Notes: generated from the letters alone by a model not told the origin. 64,000 bases of DNA from Pigmentiphaga humi (GCF_900606115.1 NZ_UWPJ01000006.1:1-64000); one strand, 5' to 3'. Shown: positions 29,824 to 38,193, counted from the first letter of the stretch. Program-made: numbers and translations.

Positions 29824-30937
29824 GCGCGTTCCTCCGCCGCCGGGCCACCCATAGATAGACGCCGCTGCCCAGCACCACGATGGCTAGCAGGTCGAAGACG
29901 GCCCACAGCACCTTCAAGGGCAGGCCGCCATAGTCGCCGAAGTGCAGCGGCCGGGACACTTCCAGCGCCCACAGGTACCAGGGCGGATTGCCCACGTCGA
30001 CCAGCGCGCCGTCCGAGGGATCGACCAGCACCGGGTGCAGCAGGTGCGCCGTCAGCGGCGAGTCGCCCTGGAGGTAGACGGCATAGTGCCGCGGCGTGGC
30101 GAACATGGAGCCGGGAAAGGCCACGAAGTTCACCCGGCTGTGCGGCAAGAAGGCCAGCGCGCCGTCGACCGCCCGTTGCAGCCCCTGCGGGCGGACGATG
30201 GGCTCGGCATCCGCAAACTCGATCTTGAGCCGCTGCGCCACGCTTTTCTGCCACGCGCCGAAAACCATCGAATCCAGTGTATTGATGGCGCCGGTCAGGC
30301 CGACGACGAGCATCCAGAGCAGGGCGGCGATGCCCAGCAGATTGTGCAGATCCAGCCAGGCCAGGCGGCGGCTCCGGCCCTGGCGCACGGTGCCGAAGGG
30401 CAGGCGGCGCATGAAGGGACCGTAGACCACCGCGCCGGACACGAGCGAGACGACGAACAGCACACCCATCGCCCCCAGGAAAAGCTGGGCCGCCTGGCCC
30501 ATGAGCAGGTTGGTATGCAGCATCAGCAGCACGGACATGACGCCGCCATTGCGCCAGTCCTTTTCGCTCCAGGCTTCGCCGACGATGCGGCGCTGCGTGC
30601 CGTCCACCAGTACGAAAGGCTTTTGGCCCTGTTGCTGCGGGTCGCGGTTCAAGCCCACGCGGAAATGGCCTGGCTCGTCGAGCCAGGCCACGAATTGCAC
30701 GGGGCGCTCGGGATACGCCTGGCGCACGAGAGCGATGACTTCGTCCATGTCGGCCGGCGCGGCGGCGGGCGCACGCGCGGCGGCGGCCGGGGCGTCCGGC
30801 TCCAGCCAGCCGTCGATCTCGTCATGGAAGACCAGGGGCAGCCCCGTCAGGCACAGCATCAGCAAGAACACCGTGCAGACGAGGCTGGACCACTCGTGTA
30901 CGCCGCGCCAGCAGCGCAAGGCCCGGGACGACATCAT
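29813..30937 (-). CDS. PepSY-associated transmembrane protein (iron-uptake type)
   Basis: A 374-residue inner-membrane protein of the PepSY-TM family, four or so helices with periplasmic PepSY segments. The first helix is at about 16-37 (SLVCTVFLLMLCLTGLPLVF), a second pair carries conserved His residues (LHTNLLMG, LDLHNLLG), and the last helix is near 345-365. Members next to TonB receptors are proposed ferric-siderophore reductases. It lies 12 bp after the receptor gene and overlaps the 68-residue gene. A reductase role is inference from the family and context. Confidence 0.88.
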   Translation of the reverse strand: MMSSRALRCWRGVHEWSSLVCTVFLLMLCLTGLPLVFHDEIDGWLEPDAPAAAARAPAAAPADMDEVIALVRQAYPERPVQFVAWLDEPGHFRVGLNRDPQQQGQKPFVLVDGTQRRIVGEAWSEKDWRNGGVMSVLLMLHTNLLMGQAAQLFLGAMGVLFVVSLVSGAVVYGPFMRRLPFGTVRQGRSRRLAWLDLHNLLGIAALLWMLVVGLTGAINTLDSMVFGAWQKSVAQRLKIEFADAEPIVRPQGLQRAVDGALAFLPHSRVNFVAFPGSMFATPRHYAVYLQGDSPLTAHLLHPVLVDPSDGALVDVGNPPWYLWALEVSRPLHFGDYGGLPLKVLWAVFDLLAIVVLGSGVYLWVARRRRNAHAQ

Positions 30938-30949
30938 GGGCGGCGCTCC

Positions 30950-33355
30950 TTACCAGCGATACGTCATCGTCGCGCGGGCCGTGCGTCCCGCGCCATAGAA
31001 GCACTTGGTCGCCGTGGCGCAAGCCGAGACATAGGTTTTGTCGGTCAGGTTGGCGACGTTGAACGCCACGATCAAGCCGCGCAGCGCGGGATTGGACTTG
31101 CCGAGGTCGTAGCGGATGGCCGCGTCCAGCAGCGTGTAGTCGGGGACCCGCGTGGTGTTGGCGGCATCCACCCAGCCGCGTCCCGTGTAGCGTATGCCGC
31201 CCGAGAGGCTCAGCCCCGCCAGCGCGCCTTCGCGCATCGTGTAATTGGCCCACAGGCCGGCGGATTGGTCGGGCACGTAGGTGGGGTGCAGGTCCTGTGC
31301 CGTGGTGCTGCGCGTGTTGACGGCGTCGGTGCGCGTATATGAGGCGATCAGGTCCAGGTTGCGGGTAAGGCTGGTGCGCATCTCCAGCTCCAGGCCGCGC
31401 GTGCGCACCTCGCCGGTCTGGATGCTGTAGGCGGTGTTGGCCGGATCGGTGGTCAGCACGTTGCGCTGGTTGATCTGGTAGAGCGCGGCGGTGACGAAGG
31501 TGTTGGAGCCGGGCGGCTGGTATTTCACGCCTGCCTCGTACTGCTCGCCCGTGGTCGGCTTGAAGAGGCGGCCTTGCGCATCCGCGTCGGCCACCGGCTG
31601 GAAGGAGCGCGAATAGCTCGCGTACGGCGCCACGCCGTTGTCGAACTGGTAGACGATGCCGCTGCGCCAGGTCAGGGCGCGGTCGGATTGATCCGTCTCG
31701 CTGCCGTTCATGCGGTTGGCGCGGTTATTGTGCGCCCAGTCCTGCCGTATGCTGGCCAGCCAGGTCCAGCGGCCCCATTTGACCTGGTCCTGCAGATACA
31801 GGCCGAGTTGATCCAGCGTCTGATCCGCCTGCGTGGAAAGGGCGGGCGCGGCGATGGCGGCGGCGTAGTCCGGGTTGCGGATGGACAGCGACGGCGCGCT
31901 GCCCATGCCTTGGGACTCGCTGTAGTTCAGGCGCTGGTAGTCCAGTCCGACCAGCAGCTTGTGCGCCAGTTCGCCCGTGCGAAAGCTGTACTGCGCGCGG
32001 TTGTCGGCGGTGATCGCATCGTAGTTCGCATTGTTGAAGATGGCCCGGCGCATGAGCAACGGGTTGGCGGCGTCCGTCGTGTCCAATCCGGAGGTGAAGA
32101 CGCTTTTGTAATCCGTCGTGACGTGCATGTAGCGCAGGCTGGATTGCAGCGTCCACTGGTCGTTGACGCGCCGCTCGAACTGGTAGCCGACGGAGCTTTG
32201 CGTGCGCTGGAACTGGTCGTACAGCGGCGAGCCATCGAAGAAGTTGCGCGCGATGCGCGTGCCGTCCGGCAATGTCGTAACCGTGCCCGCCGCGGGCAGA
32301 AAGCCGAAGTAGCCCCCTTCGGGGTCGTGCTGGTAGCGCATCAGCAGCGTCAGGCGGGTATCGGCGTCGGGCTGCCACGTGATGCCGCCCGAGACCGCGA
32401 CGCGTTCGTCTTTTTGGTGGTTGATCTGCGAATCGCCGCTGTGGCCCACCCCCGTGAGGCGGTACGACAGCGTGCCGTCCTGGTTCAGGCGTCCGCCCAG
32501 GTCGACGCCCAGTTGCTTCCAGCCCCGATTGCCCACCTGCGCCTGCACCTCGTGCAAGGCGTCCGTCGTGGGCATTTTGCTCACCAGATTGATCATGCCG
32601 CCGGGCGTGCCCTGGCCGAACAGCACCGACGAAGGGCCGCGCAGCACGTCGATGCGCTCCAGCTGGTACGGATCCACTTGAGGCACCGCGTAGTTGGCCC
32701 CCAGCAGCCGCATGCCGTCGAGGAAGGAATAGTCGTAGTTGATGCCGCCGCCCAGGCCGCGGTAAAGAATGGTGTCGTAGCGGGTGCCGCCCGCGCCGCG
32801 GTATTCGGAAAGCAGCCCAGGCGTATAGCGCAGCGCCTCGCGCACGCTGTTGGCGGCCTGGTCGTCGATCTGGTCGCGCGTGACCACGCTGACGGACTGG
32901 GGCACTTCGATCAGCGGGGTGTCCGTTTTCGTGCCGATGCTGCTGCGCGTGGCGACGTAGCCTTCGCCGTTCGCCTCCCTTCTGCCCGTCACCGTCACCA
33001 CGGGCAGGGAAGTGCTGGCCTCGGCGGACGCGGGCATGGAAACCTGCTGTTCCGCCCTGGGCGCGATCCTGCGCAGTGTGTAGCCGCCTTCCGGCGTACC
33101 CGTTACTTCGAGGCCGGTGCCGGCCAGCAACGCGTCGAACCCGCTCTTGACGGAATACTCGCCCTTGAGGCCCTGGCTCTGCAGTCCGTCGGCCAGGCCC
33201 GAGGGGAAGGAAAGGACGACTCCGGCGCGCGAGGCGAATAGCGACAGCGCCCGGCCCAGCGGACCCGCGGGAATATCGGCCTGCACCGCCTGGGCGGCGG
33301 GCGCCGCCAGCAGCGATACGGCTGCGGCGATGGGGGCCAGGGAATGGAATTTCAT
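30950..33355 (-). CDS. TonB-dependent siderophore receptor with N-terminal signalling domain
   Basis: An 801-residue outer-membrane receptor. In order: signal peptide (about 1-23), STN signalling domain (about 26-96; DIPAGPLGRALSLFASRAGVVLSF), TonB-box region (LPVVTVTG near 117-124), plug domain (about 145-255; PQSVSVVTRDQI and VLRGPSSVLFGQGTPGGMINL), and a 22-strand barrel ending in aromatic YRW. It carries a Cys pair near the end (CATATKC), as in ferrioxamine/ferrichrome-type receptors. The STN domain together with adjacent fecR and fecI shows cell-surface signalling: ligand binding releases the sigma factor. GAGGAGC precedes the start. The siderophore is not identifiable. Confidence 0.95.
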   Translation of the reverse strand: MKFHSLAPIAAAVSLLAAPAAQAVQADIPAGPLGRALSLFASRAGVVLSFPSGLADGLQSQGLKGEYSVKSGFDALLAGTGLEVTGTPEGGYTLRRIAPRAEQQVSMPASAEASTSLPVVTVTGRREANGEGYVATRSSIGTKTDTPLIEVPQSVSVVTRDQIDDQAANSVREALRYTPGLLSEYRGAGGTRYDTILYRGLGGGINYDYSFLDGMRLLGANYAVPQVDPYQLERIDVLRGPSSVLFGQGTPGGMINLVSKMPTTDALHEVQAQVGNRGWKQLGVDLGGRLNQDGTLSYRLTGVGHSGDSQINHQKDERVAVSGGITWQPDADTRLTLLMRYQHDPEGGYFGFLPAAGTVTTLPDGTRIARNFFDGSPLYDQFQRTQSSVGYQFERRVNDQWTLQSSLRYMHVTTDYKSVFTSGLDTTDAANPLLMRRAIFNNANYDAITADNRAQYSFRTGELAHKLLVGLDYQRLNYSESQGMGSAPSLSIRNPDYAAAIAAPALSTQADQTLDQLGLYLQDQVKWGRWTWLASIRQDWAHNNRANRMNGSETDQSDRALTWRSGIVYQFDNGVAPYASYSRSFQPVADADAQGRLFKPTTGEQYEAGVKYQPPGSNTFVTAALYQINQRNVLTTDPANTAYSIQTGEVRTRGLELEMRTSLTRNLDLIASYTRTDAVNTRSTTAQDLHPTYVPDQSAGLWANYTMREGALAGLSLSGGIRYTGRGWVDAANTTRVPDYTLLDAAIRYDLGKSNPALRGLIVAFNVANLTDKTYVSACATATKCFYGAGRTARATMTYRW

Positions 33356-33424
33356 GCAACGCTCCTCGATGGTGTCTTACCCTCATAGCCAATCGAAAAG
33401 CGAAAAGTGACAGGTCCCCCCCCT

Positions 33425-33532
33425 ACGCGCTGACGCGCGCCCCCCAGGGGGCGGCACTGGCGGACCGGCGGAGCCGGATCCGCTGTGCCCGTCGTAAAAC
33501 ATCCGCTTACCTGGAGGGGCGCGTCAGCGCGT
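33425..33532. repeat. long-range inverted repeat, REP-like G/C-rich element
   Basis: ACGCGCTGACGCGC at 33425-33438 has its exact reverse complement at 33519-33532, both flanked by matching C/G runs. Between them lies the C/G-rich CCCCCCAGGGGGCG hairpin and a GGACCGGCGGAGCCGGATCC hairpin. This composite resembles extragenic repeats scattered in Burkholderiales genomes. It lies between the receptor start and the fecR stop, where it could attenuate read-through or stabilise mRNA. Confidence 0.65.
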
Positions 33533-33538
33533 GGGGAC

Positions 33539-34495
33539 TCACGCAACTGCTATCCGTACCCACAGCGGCGTCATTTCCACGATCCGTACCGGCAGGGCGC
33601 GCGACACGGCGGCCAGCGCCCGGTCGGTGTCCTGCAGCGGAAAGGTTCCGGACAGCCGCAGCCCCGCCACGGCGGGGTCGCAGGTCAACCGGCCCCGGCG
33701 GTAGCGCCCCAGCTCGGCCACGAAGTCGGCCAACGGCATGCCGTCGGCCAGCAGCATGCCGTGCATCCAGGTGTCGGCGTTCTCCGGGTTGGGCGTGGTG
33801 TCGCCCAAGCCCTGGGCGCTTATCAGTACCGTGGCGCCTGCCGGTACCCGGCGCACGGGTTGCGGGTTTTCGATTTGCACGGCGCCTTCGTGGACCATGA
33901 GGCGCACCCATTCCTCCTGCTGGCGCACCGAAAAGCGCGTGCCCACGGGCACCAGGTCGGCAAACCGGGTCGCGACCACGAAGCGGCGCGCCAGCCGGTC
34001 CGCGGCCGTGGCGATATGCAACTCGCCCCGCACCAATTCCACGCGGCGCACGTGGGCGCTGTAAGTCACGTTCACCGCCGTAGCCGTGTTCAGCATCAGG
34101 CGCGTGCCGTCGGCCAGGATGATCTCGCGCCGTTCGCCGACGGCGGTCTGATAGTCTGCCGTCCATGCGCGCCAAGGCACGTGCCGATAGCCCAGCCAGC
34201 CGGCCCCCACGGCGACGCCGGCTACCGCCAGGGTTTGCAGGAACTGCCGCCGCGGAGCGCCGCGGCCCAGCGCGGTAAGGGCTGCGGAAGGCTCGAGCAT
34301 GCCGAAGCGGCGCGCCACCTGCTCCACGCGCTGCCACGCGTGCTCGTGCTGGGGGTGGGCGTCGCGCCATTGCCGCCAGGCGCCGCGGTCGGCCTCGGTG
34401 CATGCTTCGGAGCTGAGCAGGGCGAACCACTCGCCCGCCGCCTGGGCGATGGCGGGGTCGAGCGGATCGGCGGCGGGGCTGCGTCGTGTGTTCAT
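33539..34495 (-). CDS. fecR: FecR-family anti-sigma/sigma regulator
   Basis: A 318-residue inner-membrane regulator: N-terminal cytoplasmic anti-sigma helix bundle with the Trp-containing DUF4880 region (AGEWFALLSSEACTEADRGAW, HAWQRVE), one membrane segment (about 88-105, FLQTLAVAGVAVGAGWLGY), and the periplasmic FecR domain (about 115-215; DGTRLMLNTATAVNV, RGELHI). It relays the receptor signal to FecI. The ATG at 34495 overlaps the fecI stop by four bases, giving coupled translation. Confidence 0.93.
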   Translation of the reverse strand: MNTRRSPAADPLDPAIAQAAGEWFALLSSEACTEADRGAWRQWRDAHPQHEHAWQRVEQVARRFGMLEPSAALTALGRGAPRRQFLQTLAVAGVAVGAGWLGYRHVPWRAWTADYQTAVGERREIILADGTRLMLNTATAVNVTYSAHVRRVELVRGELHIATAADRLARRFVVATRFADLVPVGTRFSVRQQEEWVRLMVHEGAVQIENPQPVRRVPAGATVLISAQGLGDTTPNPENADTWMHGMLLADGMPLADFVAELGRYRRGRLTCDPAVAGLRLSGTFPLQDTDRALAAVSRALPVRIVEMTPLWVRIAVA

Positions 34496-35001
34496 GCCAG
34501 CATCAGGCAGTTCTGCATGGCCCGCGCCAGGTATTGGCGCACGGAACTGACGGAAACGCCCAGCCGTCCGGCCACTTCGGCATGCGCAAGTCCTTCCAGT
34601 TGCACCAGCAGAAAGGCTCGCCGCACCTTGGGCGGCAGGCCGTCGAGCATGGCGTCGATCTCCAGCAATGCCTCCAGCGCCAGCGCGCGCACTTCCGGCG
34701 AGGGCGCGTGTCCCTGGCACGCCAACGCGTCGAGATAGGCGGCCTCCAGATCGCGCCGGCGCAGCAGGTTCACCATCAACCCGTGCGCAATGGTGCCCAG
34801 AAAGGCGCGCGGGTTACGCAGTTCCTGCGCGGTTTCCTGCGCGTGCTCGCGCGTGAGCACGCGCACGAATGTGTCCTGCGCGAGATCCGCCGCATCGCTG
34901 GCGTTGCCCAGCCGCTTGCGCAGCCAGTTCCGCAACCAGCCATGGTGGTCCAGATACAGAGCATGCACCTCGGAATGCATGGCGCGCGGTGTGGTGGGCA
35001 T
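34492..35001 (-). CDS. fecI: FecI-type ECF sigma factor
   Basis: A 169-residue iron-starvation sigma factor with region 2 (about 15-80; DLAQDTFVRVL) and region 4 (about 115-165; GLAHAEVAGRLGVSVSSVRQYLARAM). The start at 35001 follows AGGAAC; a second in-frame ATG at 34980 is possible but would remove leading residues. It is the first gene of the iron cassette and diverges from tRNA array B. Its likely target is the receptor operon; control of fecI itself by iron (Fur) is expected from the family, but no good Fur box was seen. Confidence 0.93.
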   Translation of the reverse strand: MPTTPRAMHSEVHALYLDHHGWLRNWLRKRLGNASDAADLAQDTFVRVLTREHAQETAQELRNPRAFLGTIAHGLMVNLLRRRDLEAAYLDALACQGHAPSPEVRALALEALLEIDAMLDGLPPKVRRAFLLVQLEGLAHAEVAGRLGVSVSSVRQYLARAMQNCLMLA

Positions 35002-35032
35002 GGAACGAGTTCCTGATGGAATATGCAGATGC

Positions 35033-35053
35033 AAACAAGACCTATTATTGTTT
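35033..35053. promoter_or_regulatory. dyad upstream of fecI
   Basis: AAACAA (35033-35038) and TTGTTT (35048-35053) form an inverted repeat with a nine-base centre, flanked by TGCA on both sides. It lies 32-52 bp upstream of the fecI start in an A/T-rich stretch. It does not match the Fur consensus well. An operator is possible; nothing else is visible between here and the tRNA promoter. Confidence 0.35.
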
Positions 35054-35119
35054 CTGCACACGAATTCTACCTCCAGCGCCTCCATTCGCGCCCTCCGAGG
35101 GGCGTTTTGTGTCTGGGAG

Positions 35120-35149
35120 GCGACGCTGCAGAAAAAATAAGGCTATAAT
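35120..35149 (+). promoter_or_regulatory. promoter of tRNA array B
   Basis: A perfect -10 TATAAT at 35144-35149 is followed by a G/C-rich discriminator (GCGCG), typical of stringently controlled stable RNA promoters. The -35 is weak (GCGACG at 35120-35125, 18 bp spacer). It is unrelated to the promoter of array A. Confidence 0.6.
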
Positions 35150-35197
35150 GCGCGTCCCGTTGCAGTTCGGCGGGGAACTCGGGGAACCGAGTGTGTT

Positions 35198-35273
<76 letters not shown>

Positions 35274-35318
35274 GTTTTGGCGAAGAAGTGGTAGTAGAGC
35301 GTAGTAGGCAAGTTCCGG

Positions 35319-35394
35319 GTCCCCTTCGTCTAGAGGCCTAGGACATCACCCTTTCACGGTGAGTACAGGGGTTCGAATCCCCTAGGGGACGCCA
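35319..35394 (+). tRNA. tRNA-Glu (TTC), second copy
   Basis: Identical to the tRNA at 28120: 76 nt, anticodon TTC, encoded CCA. Confidence 0.97.
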
Positions 35395-35434
35395 GTCGAT
35401 CGAGTGTCGGCGAGCTTGAGTGGTACACCGCTGC

Positions 35435-35511
35435 GGAGCGGTAGTTCAGTTGGTTAGAATACCGGCCTGTCACGCCGGGGGTCGCGGGTTCGAGTCCCGT
35501 CCGCTCCGCCA
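35435..35511 (+). tRNA. tRNA-Asp (GTC), second copy
   Basis: Identical to the tRNA at 28236: 77 nt, anticodon GTC, encoded CCA. Its 3' end borders the A/T-richer insert, and 12 bp spanning its end (35506-35517) recur at 38830-38841. Confidence 0.97.
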
Positions 35512-35526
35512 GAATTCATGAAAATC

Positions 35527-35552
35527 AAGCGCTTGCATAAGCGCTTTTTTTT
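35527..35552 (+). terminator. rho-independent terminator of tRNA array B
   Basis: Same AAGCGCTT-GCAT-AAGCGCTT hairpin plus T-run as after array A. Confidence 0.85.
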
Positions 35553-35559
35553 CGTCCAT

Positions 35560-35710
35560 GCCCAGCGTAGCCATATTGGCTGGGCGGGGAATGCCTATTG
35601 GCAATAGCGGCGCCGCCATGTCATTCATGAACACCCTAGCATCTGAAGGCTCGCGCCGCCCTTCGTAGCTCGGCCGCCACGGCATTGACCAGATCTCCCT
35701 GTGCAATGCC
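35560..35710. other. remnant DNA with short dyads, no intact gene
   Basis: The 493-bp stretch between tRNA-Asp and the Rrf2 gene has no intact gene. This part holds GCCCAGC/GCTGGGC (35560-35566 and 35579-35585) and CTATTG-G-CAATAG (35595-35607). Read on the reverse strand past the TAA at 35711, the frame continues as a short Ala/Arg-rich stretch (GDLVNAVAAELRRAARAF). That may be the tail of a lost protein. Confidence 0.4.
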
Positions 35711-35950
35711 TTACCTGGCATAGAGATTGAACACGACGGACGGCAGGCGGTCGGCCAACGGAAGTTCGACCAGAATGCCCGCCTGCTCCAAGGCTTCGAC
35801 CAAGGTGTGCCCATCGTAGGGGTTGCCCGGCATCGAGCGCGCGCCCACCACGAAGCCTTCCTTCAATGTCGTGATCGACACCTTCACGCCACACTCGTAG
35901 GGCACCCGGACCTTGCCCTTGCTCAGGCACTCGACCTCGGGCGCGTGCAG
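35711..35950 (-). pseudogene. IS5-family transposase remnant
   Basis: About 60 codons match the inner part of IS5-type DDE transposases: LHAPEVECLSKGK, then YECGVKVS, EGFVVGARSMPGNPYDGHTL and VEALEQAGIL. No upstream half is present and the homology breaks off after ILVE. There the frame runs into an unrelated LPLADRLPSVVFNLYAR and a TAA. Both ends are lost and no terminal inverted repeats were found, so it is a dead fragment. It abuts the Rrf2 operator, marking an insertion-derived junction. Confidence 0.75.
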
Positions 35951-35953
35951 TAG

Positions 35954-35980
35954 TAATCTGGATGTATTACATCCAGATTA
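35954..35980. promoter_or_regulatory. perfect 27-bp palindrome, Rrf2 operator 1
   Basis: Arm TAATCTGGATGTA (35954-35966), one central T (35967), then the exact reverse complement (35968-35980). It ends 24 bp before the Rrf2 start and overlaps a possible -10 TATGAT (35979-35984). A degenerate copy with the same 27-bp geometry lies at 36527-36553. Autorepression by the Rrf2 protein is inferred. Confidence 0.75.
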
Positions 35981-36004
35981 TGATCTTCGCTGACAGGTGT
36001 TGCG

Positions 36005-36484
36005 ATGAAAATGAGCGAAGGCGTCGAATGGGCGCTGCACTGCTGTCTTACGCTGGCATGGCTTGGCGATGACGCGCCCGTCCCAACGACCACTCTTGCG
36101 GCGGCCTTCGACCTTCCGCAGCACTATCTCAACAAGTTCTTGCAGGCCCTTGCACGCGCCGGGATCGTGATATCGAGCGCTGGTGCGAAGGGAGGGTTTC
36201 GTCTTGCAAAGCGACCAGACAAGATAACGCTGCTTGAGGTTGTGACCGCGATTGAGGGGCCAGAAGGCTCCTTCCGCTGCACGGAAATACGGCGTCGGGG
36301 AGCCGGAGCAACCGCTAAAGCTCAAGAATTCATCGCGCCTTGCGGGATAGCAGTTGCAATGGCTCGCGCGGATGCGGCATGGCGGCGTGAACTCGCCTCT
36401 CAGACAATTGCCGATCTCGCCAAGGTGGCCCCGCCTACGGGTGAGGAACGGATGCGCTGCTGGTTTGCTACCCGCGTGCGCTGA
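36005..36484 (+). CDS. Rrf2-family transcriptional regulator
   Basis: A 159-residue Rrf2 protein: winged helix-turn-helix at about 1-75 (FDLPQHYLNKFLQALARAGIV, SSAGAKGGFRLAKRP) and a C-terminal helical part. The cysteines available as sensor ligands are Cys92, Cys113 and Cys152, not the tight three-Cys cluster of IscR, so an iron-sulfur cluster is doubtful and a redox or ligand switch is as likely. A perfect palindrome lies directly upstream and a variant covers the start of the MFS gene, so it probably represses both. The start ATG at 36005 is followed by another at 36011. The gene is less G/C-rich than its surroundings, consistent with transfer. Confidence 0.9.
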   Translation: MKMSEGVEWALHCCLTLAWLGDDAPVPTTTLAAAFDLPQHYLNKFLQALARAGIVISSAGAKGGFRLAKRPDKITLLEVVTAIEGPEGSFRCTEIRRRGAGATAKAQEFIAPCGIAVAMARADAAWRRELASQTIADLAKVAPPTGEERMRCWFATRVR

Positions 36485-36526
36485 CATTCCCCTGACGGGC
36501 CGGCTGATGAAACAGTATTGTGAACT

Positions 36527-36553
36527 TAATCTAGATGAAAAATATCCAAATTA
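36527..36553. promoter_or_regulatory. imperfect second copy of the Rrf2 operator, across the MFS start codon
   Basis: By my count 21 of 27 positions match the palindrome at 35954-35980, including both outer TAATCT/ATTA ends and the GATG and ATCCA blocks. The ATG of the MFS gene (36535-36537) lies inside the left arm. Binding here would block transcription or translation initiation of the exporter. Confidence 0.6.
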
Positions 36554-37767
36554 AGGGAAAGGCAAACGCTGAAGACACCGACTCCATATCGGAGTCGGTC
36601 TATGGCCTAAGCTCTGTAACCGTGTTGGCGCTTGGCACGTTCGTCGTCGGCACCGACGCATTCATCGTGTCGGCCTTTCTCCCCTCGATGGCGGAAGACC
36701 TTGCGGTTACCCCGGCTATGGCTGGTTATTCAGTCACAGCCTTTGCCCTCGCTTACGCAGTCCTTGGCCCAATCATTTCCACTCTCACCTCGACACTCAA
36801 ACGGCGTCAACTCCTCGTTTCAGCATTGGTCTTTCTCGGCCTTGCGAATATCGCATCGGCGCTGGCTCCCTCTTTCGGCGTCCTGATGGCAACAAGGGTG
36901 GCAGCCGCCGCTGCCGCTGCTGCCTACACACCAAATGCCGGCGCTGCCGCTGCCGTGATGGTGCGACCGGAAATCCGTGCTCGCGCCCTTGCGGTCGTCA
37001 TTGGTGGCCTGACCGCGGCGACGGCGCTCGGCATACCGCTGGGGTACGTTGTTAGTGCGTCATTGAACTGGCGGGCCGCGCTTATGCTTGTCGGTGTTTT
37101 GTCTATCGTGGCTGCGATCAATGTGTTGGCCGTCATGTCAAAACTGCCCGGTAGTGCGCGGCTGACATTGGGGCAACGTCTTGCCGTGCTTCGCAATCGT
37201 GACGTGCAAGTCATCTTGCCGCTAACCGTCATGGGCATGGCTGCTTGTTACGTACCCTATGCTTTCACCATTCCCGTACTCGATGCGCTGATTGGGTCGT
37301 CGAAATCAATCACCGCAATGCTTACCCTCTATGGTTCCGGAGCTATAGCGGGGAACTACCTGTCTGGCTGGGCTACAGATCGAACGGGGCCGATCCCAGT
37401 GCTATTTTCCGCCTACGCGCTGATGTTCGGCACCTTGGGAGCAATGGCACTTGCAAGCGGCGGCTTCCATTCTCCCCACATATTTGCCGCTACGCTCATG
37501 ATATGTTGGGGTGCAAGCAGTTGGGCGCAGACACCAGCTCAGCAACACCGGTTGATTTCCAGCGCTCCAGAAGAAGCATCCCTTGTAGCCGCGCTAAATT
37601 CGTCGGCCATATACCTTGGTATTTCTATCGGCACGGCAATCGGAAGTCATGCGATACAGGTAAGCGTTACCCAAACGCTTTGGTATGGGTGCGCGCTCGC
37701 AGGCGTCGCGCTGTTCTATGTGCTGACAACGACATCCATACATAGATCGGCAAGCAGGGACGGCTGA
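36535..37767 (+). CDS. MFS transporter, drug:H+ antiporter-1 type
   Basis: A 410-residue, twelve-helix major-facilitator protein. The N-terminal half has the DHA1 pattern (GTFVVGTDAFIVSAFLPSMAEDL, a loop-2/3 KRR segment after TSTLK, and the antiporter-type GGLTAATALGIPLGY near 155-170). It is likely an efflux pump for a toxic organic compound, controlled by the Rrf2 protein 50 bp upstream. The ATG at 36535 has no clear ribosome-binding site and lies inside the second palindrome. Base composition is more A/T-rich than the chromosome around it. Confidence 0.9.
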   Translation: MKNIQIKGKANAEDTDSISESVYGLSSVTVLALGTFVVGTDAFIVSAFLPSMAEDLAVTPAMAGYSVTAFALAYAVLGPIISTLTSTLKRRQLLVSALVFLGLANIASALAPSFGVLMATRVAAAAAAAAYTPNAGAAAAVMVRPEIRARALAVVIGGLTAATALGIPLGYVVSASLNWRAALMLVGVLSIVAAINVLAVMSKLPGSARLTLGQRLAVLRNRDVQVILPLTVMGMAACYVPYAFTIPVLDALIGSSKSITAMLTLYGSGAIAGNYLSGWATDRTGPIPVLFSAYALMFGTLGAMALASGGFHSPHIFAATLMICWGASSWAQTPAQQHRLISSAPEEASLVAALNSSAIYLGISIGTAIGSHAIQVSVTQTLWYGCALAGVALFYVLTTTSIHRSASRDG

Positions 37768-37857
37768 ACTGATGTGGCGGCGTCCCGGCGCGTGATGAGG
37801 GTCTTGAGGAAGCCTTGTTGTTCTTGACGGGCATTCATCGCTCAATTACAAAGGCAT

Positions 37858-38193
37858 ATGCCTTACCATTTGTCTCCGCTCGACCTCGCCTTTCACGCTC
37901 TCAGTGATCCAACCCGCCGCGCTGTGGTGTCGCGGTTGGCAGAGGGCGAGTTACCGGTCATCACCTTGGCCGAACCCTTCGACATGGCGCTGCCTTCCTT
38001 TGCCCAGCATCTGAAGGTGCTGGAAGATTGCGGGCTGATCGCCAGCGAGAAGCGCGGGCGAAGCCGCTGGTGCTGGCTGGTGCCGGCACGGTTCGATGAG
38101 GCAGCGGACTGGATGGAAGCGGAGCGCAGACGCTGGGCCGAACGGTTGGATCGGCTGGAGGTCTACTTGGATACCAAGGAAAAGGAATGTTGA
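37858..38193 (+). CDS. ArsR-family winged-helix regulator
   Basis: A 111-residue ArsR/SmtB-type protein (FHALSDPTRRAVVSRLAEGE, then MALPSFAQHLKVLEDCGLIASEKRGRSRWCWL). It lacks the CxCxxC metal site, so it belongs to the group paired with SRPBCC proteins rather than metal sensors. Its stop overlaps the start of the next gene by seven bases (if the ATG at 38187 is used). The pair is probably a self-regulated operon. Confidence 0.9.
   Translation: MPYHLSPLDLAFHALSDPTRRAVVSRLAEGELPVITLAEPFDMALPSFAQHLKVLEDCGLIASEKRGRSRWCWLVPARFDEAADWMEAERRRWAERLDRLEVYLDTKEKEC

Noticed and set aside
33352-33546. Small open frame over the inverted repeat
   Set aside because: It runs through the G/C-rich repeat with no ribosome-binding site and an Arg/Gly-rich product.
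35002-35060. Fur box before fecI
   Set aside because: The dyad AAACAA-N9-TTGTTT does not fit the 19-bp Fur pattern well enough to call.
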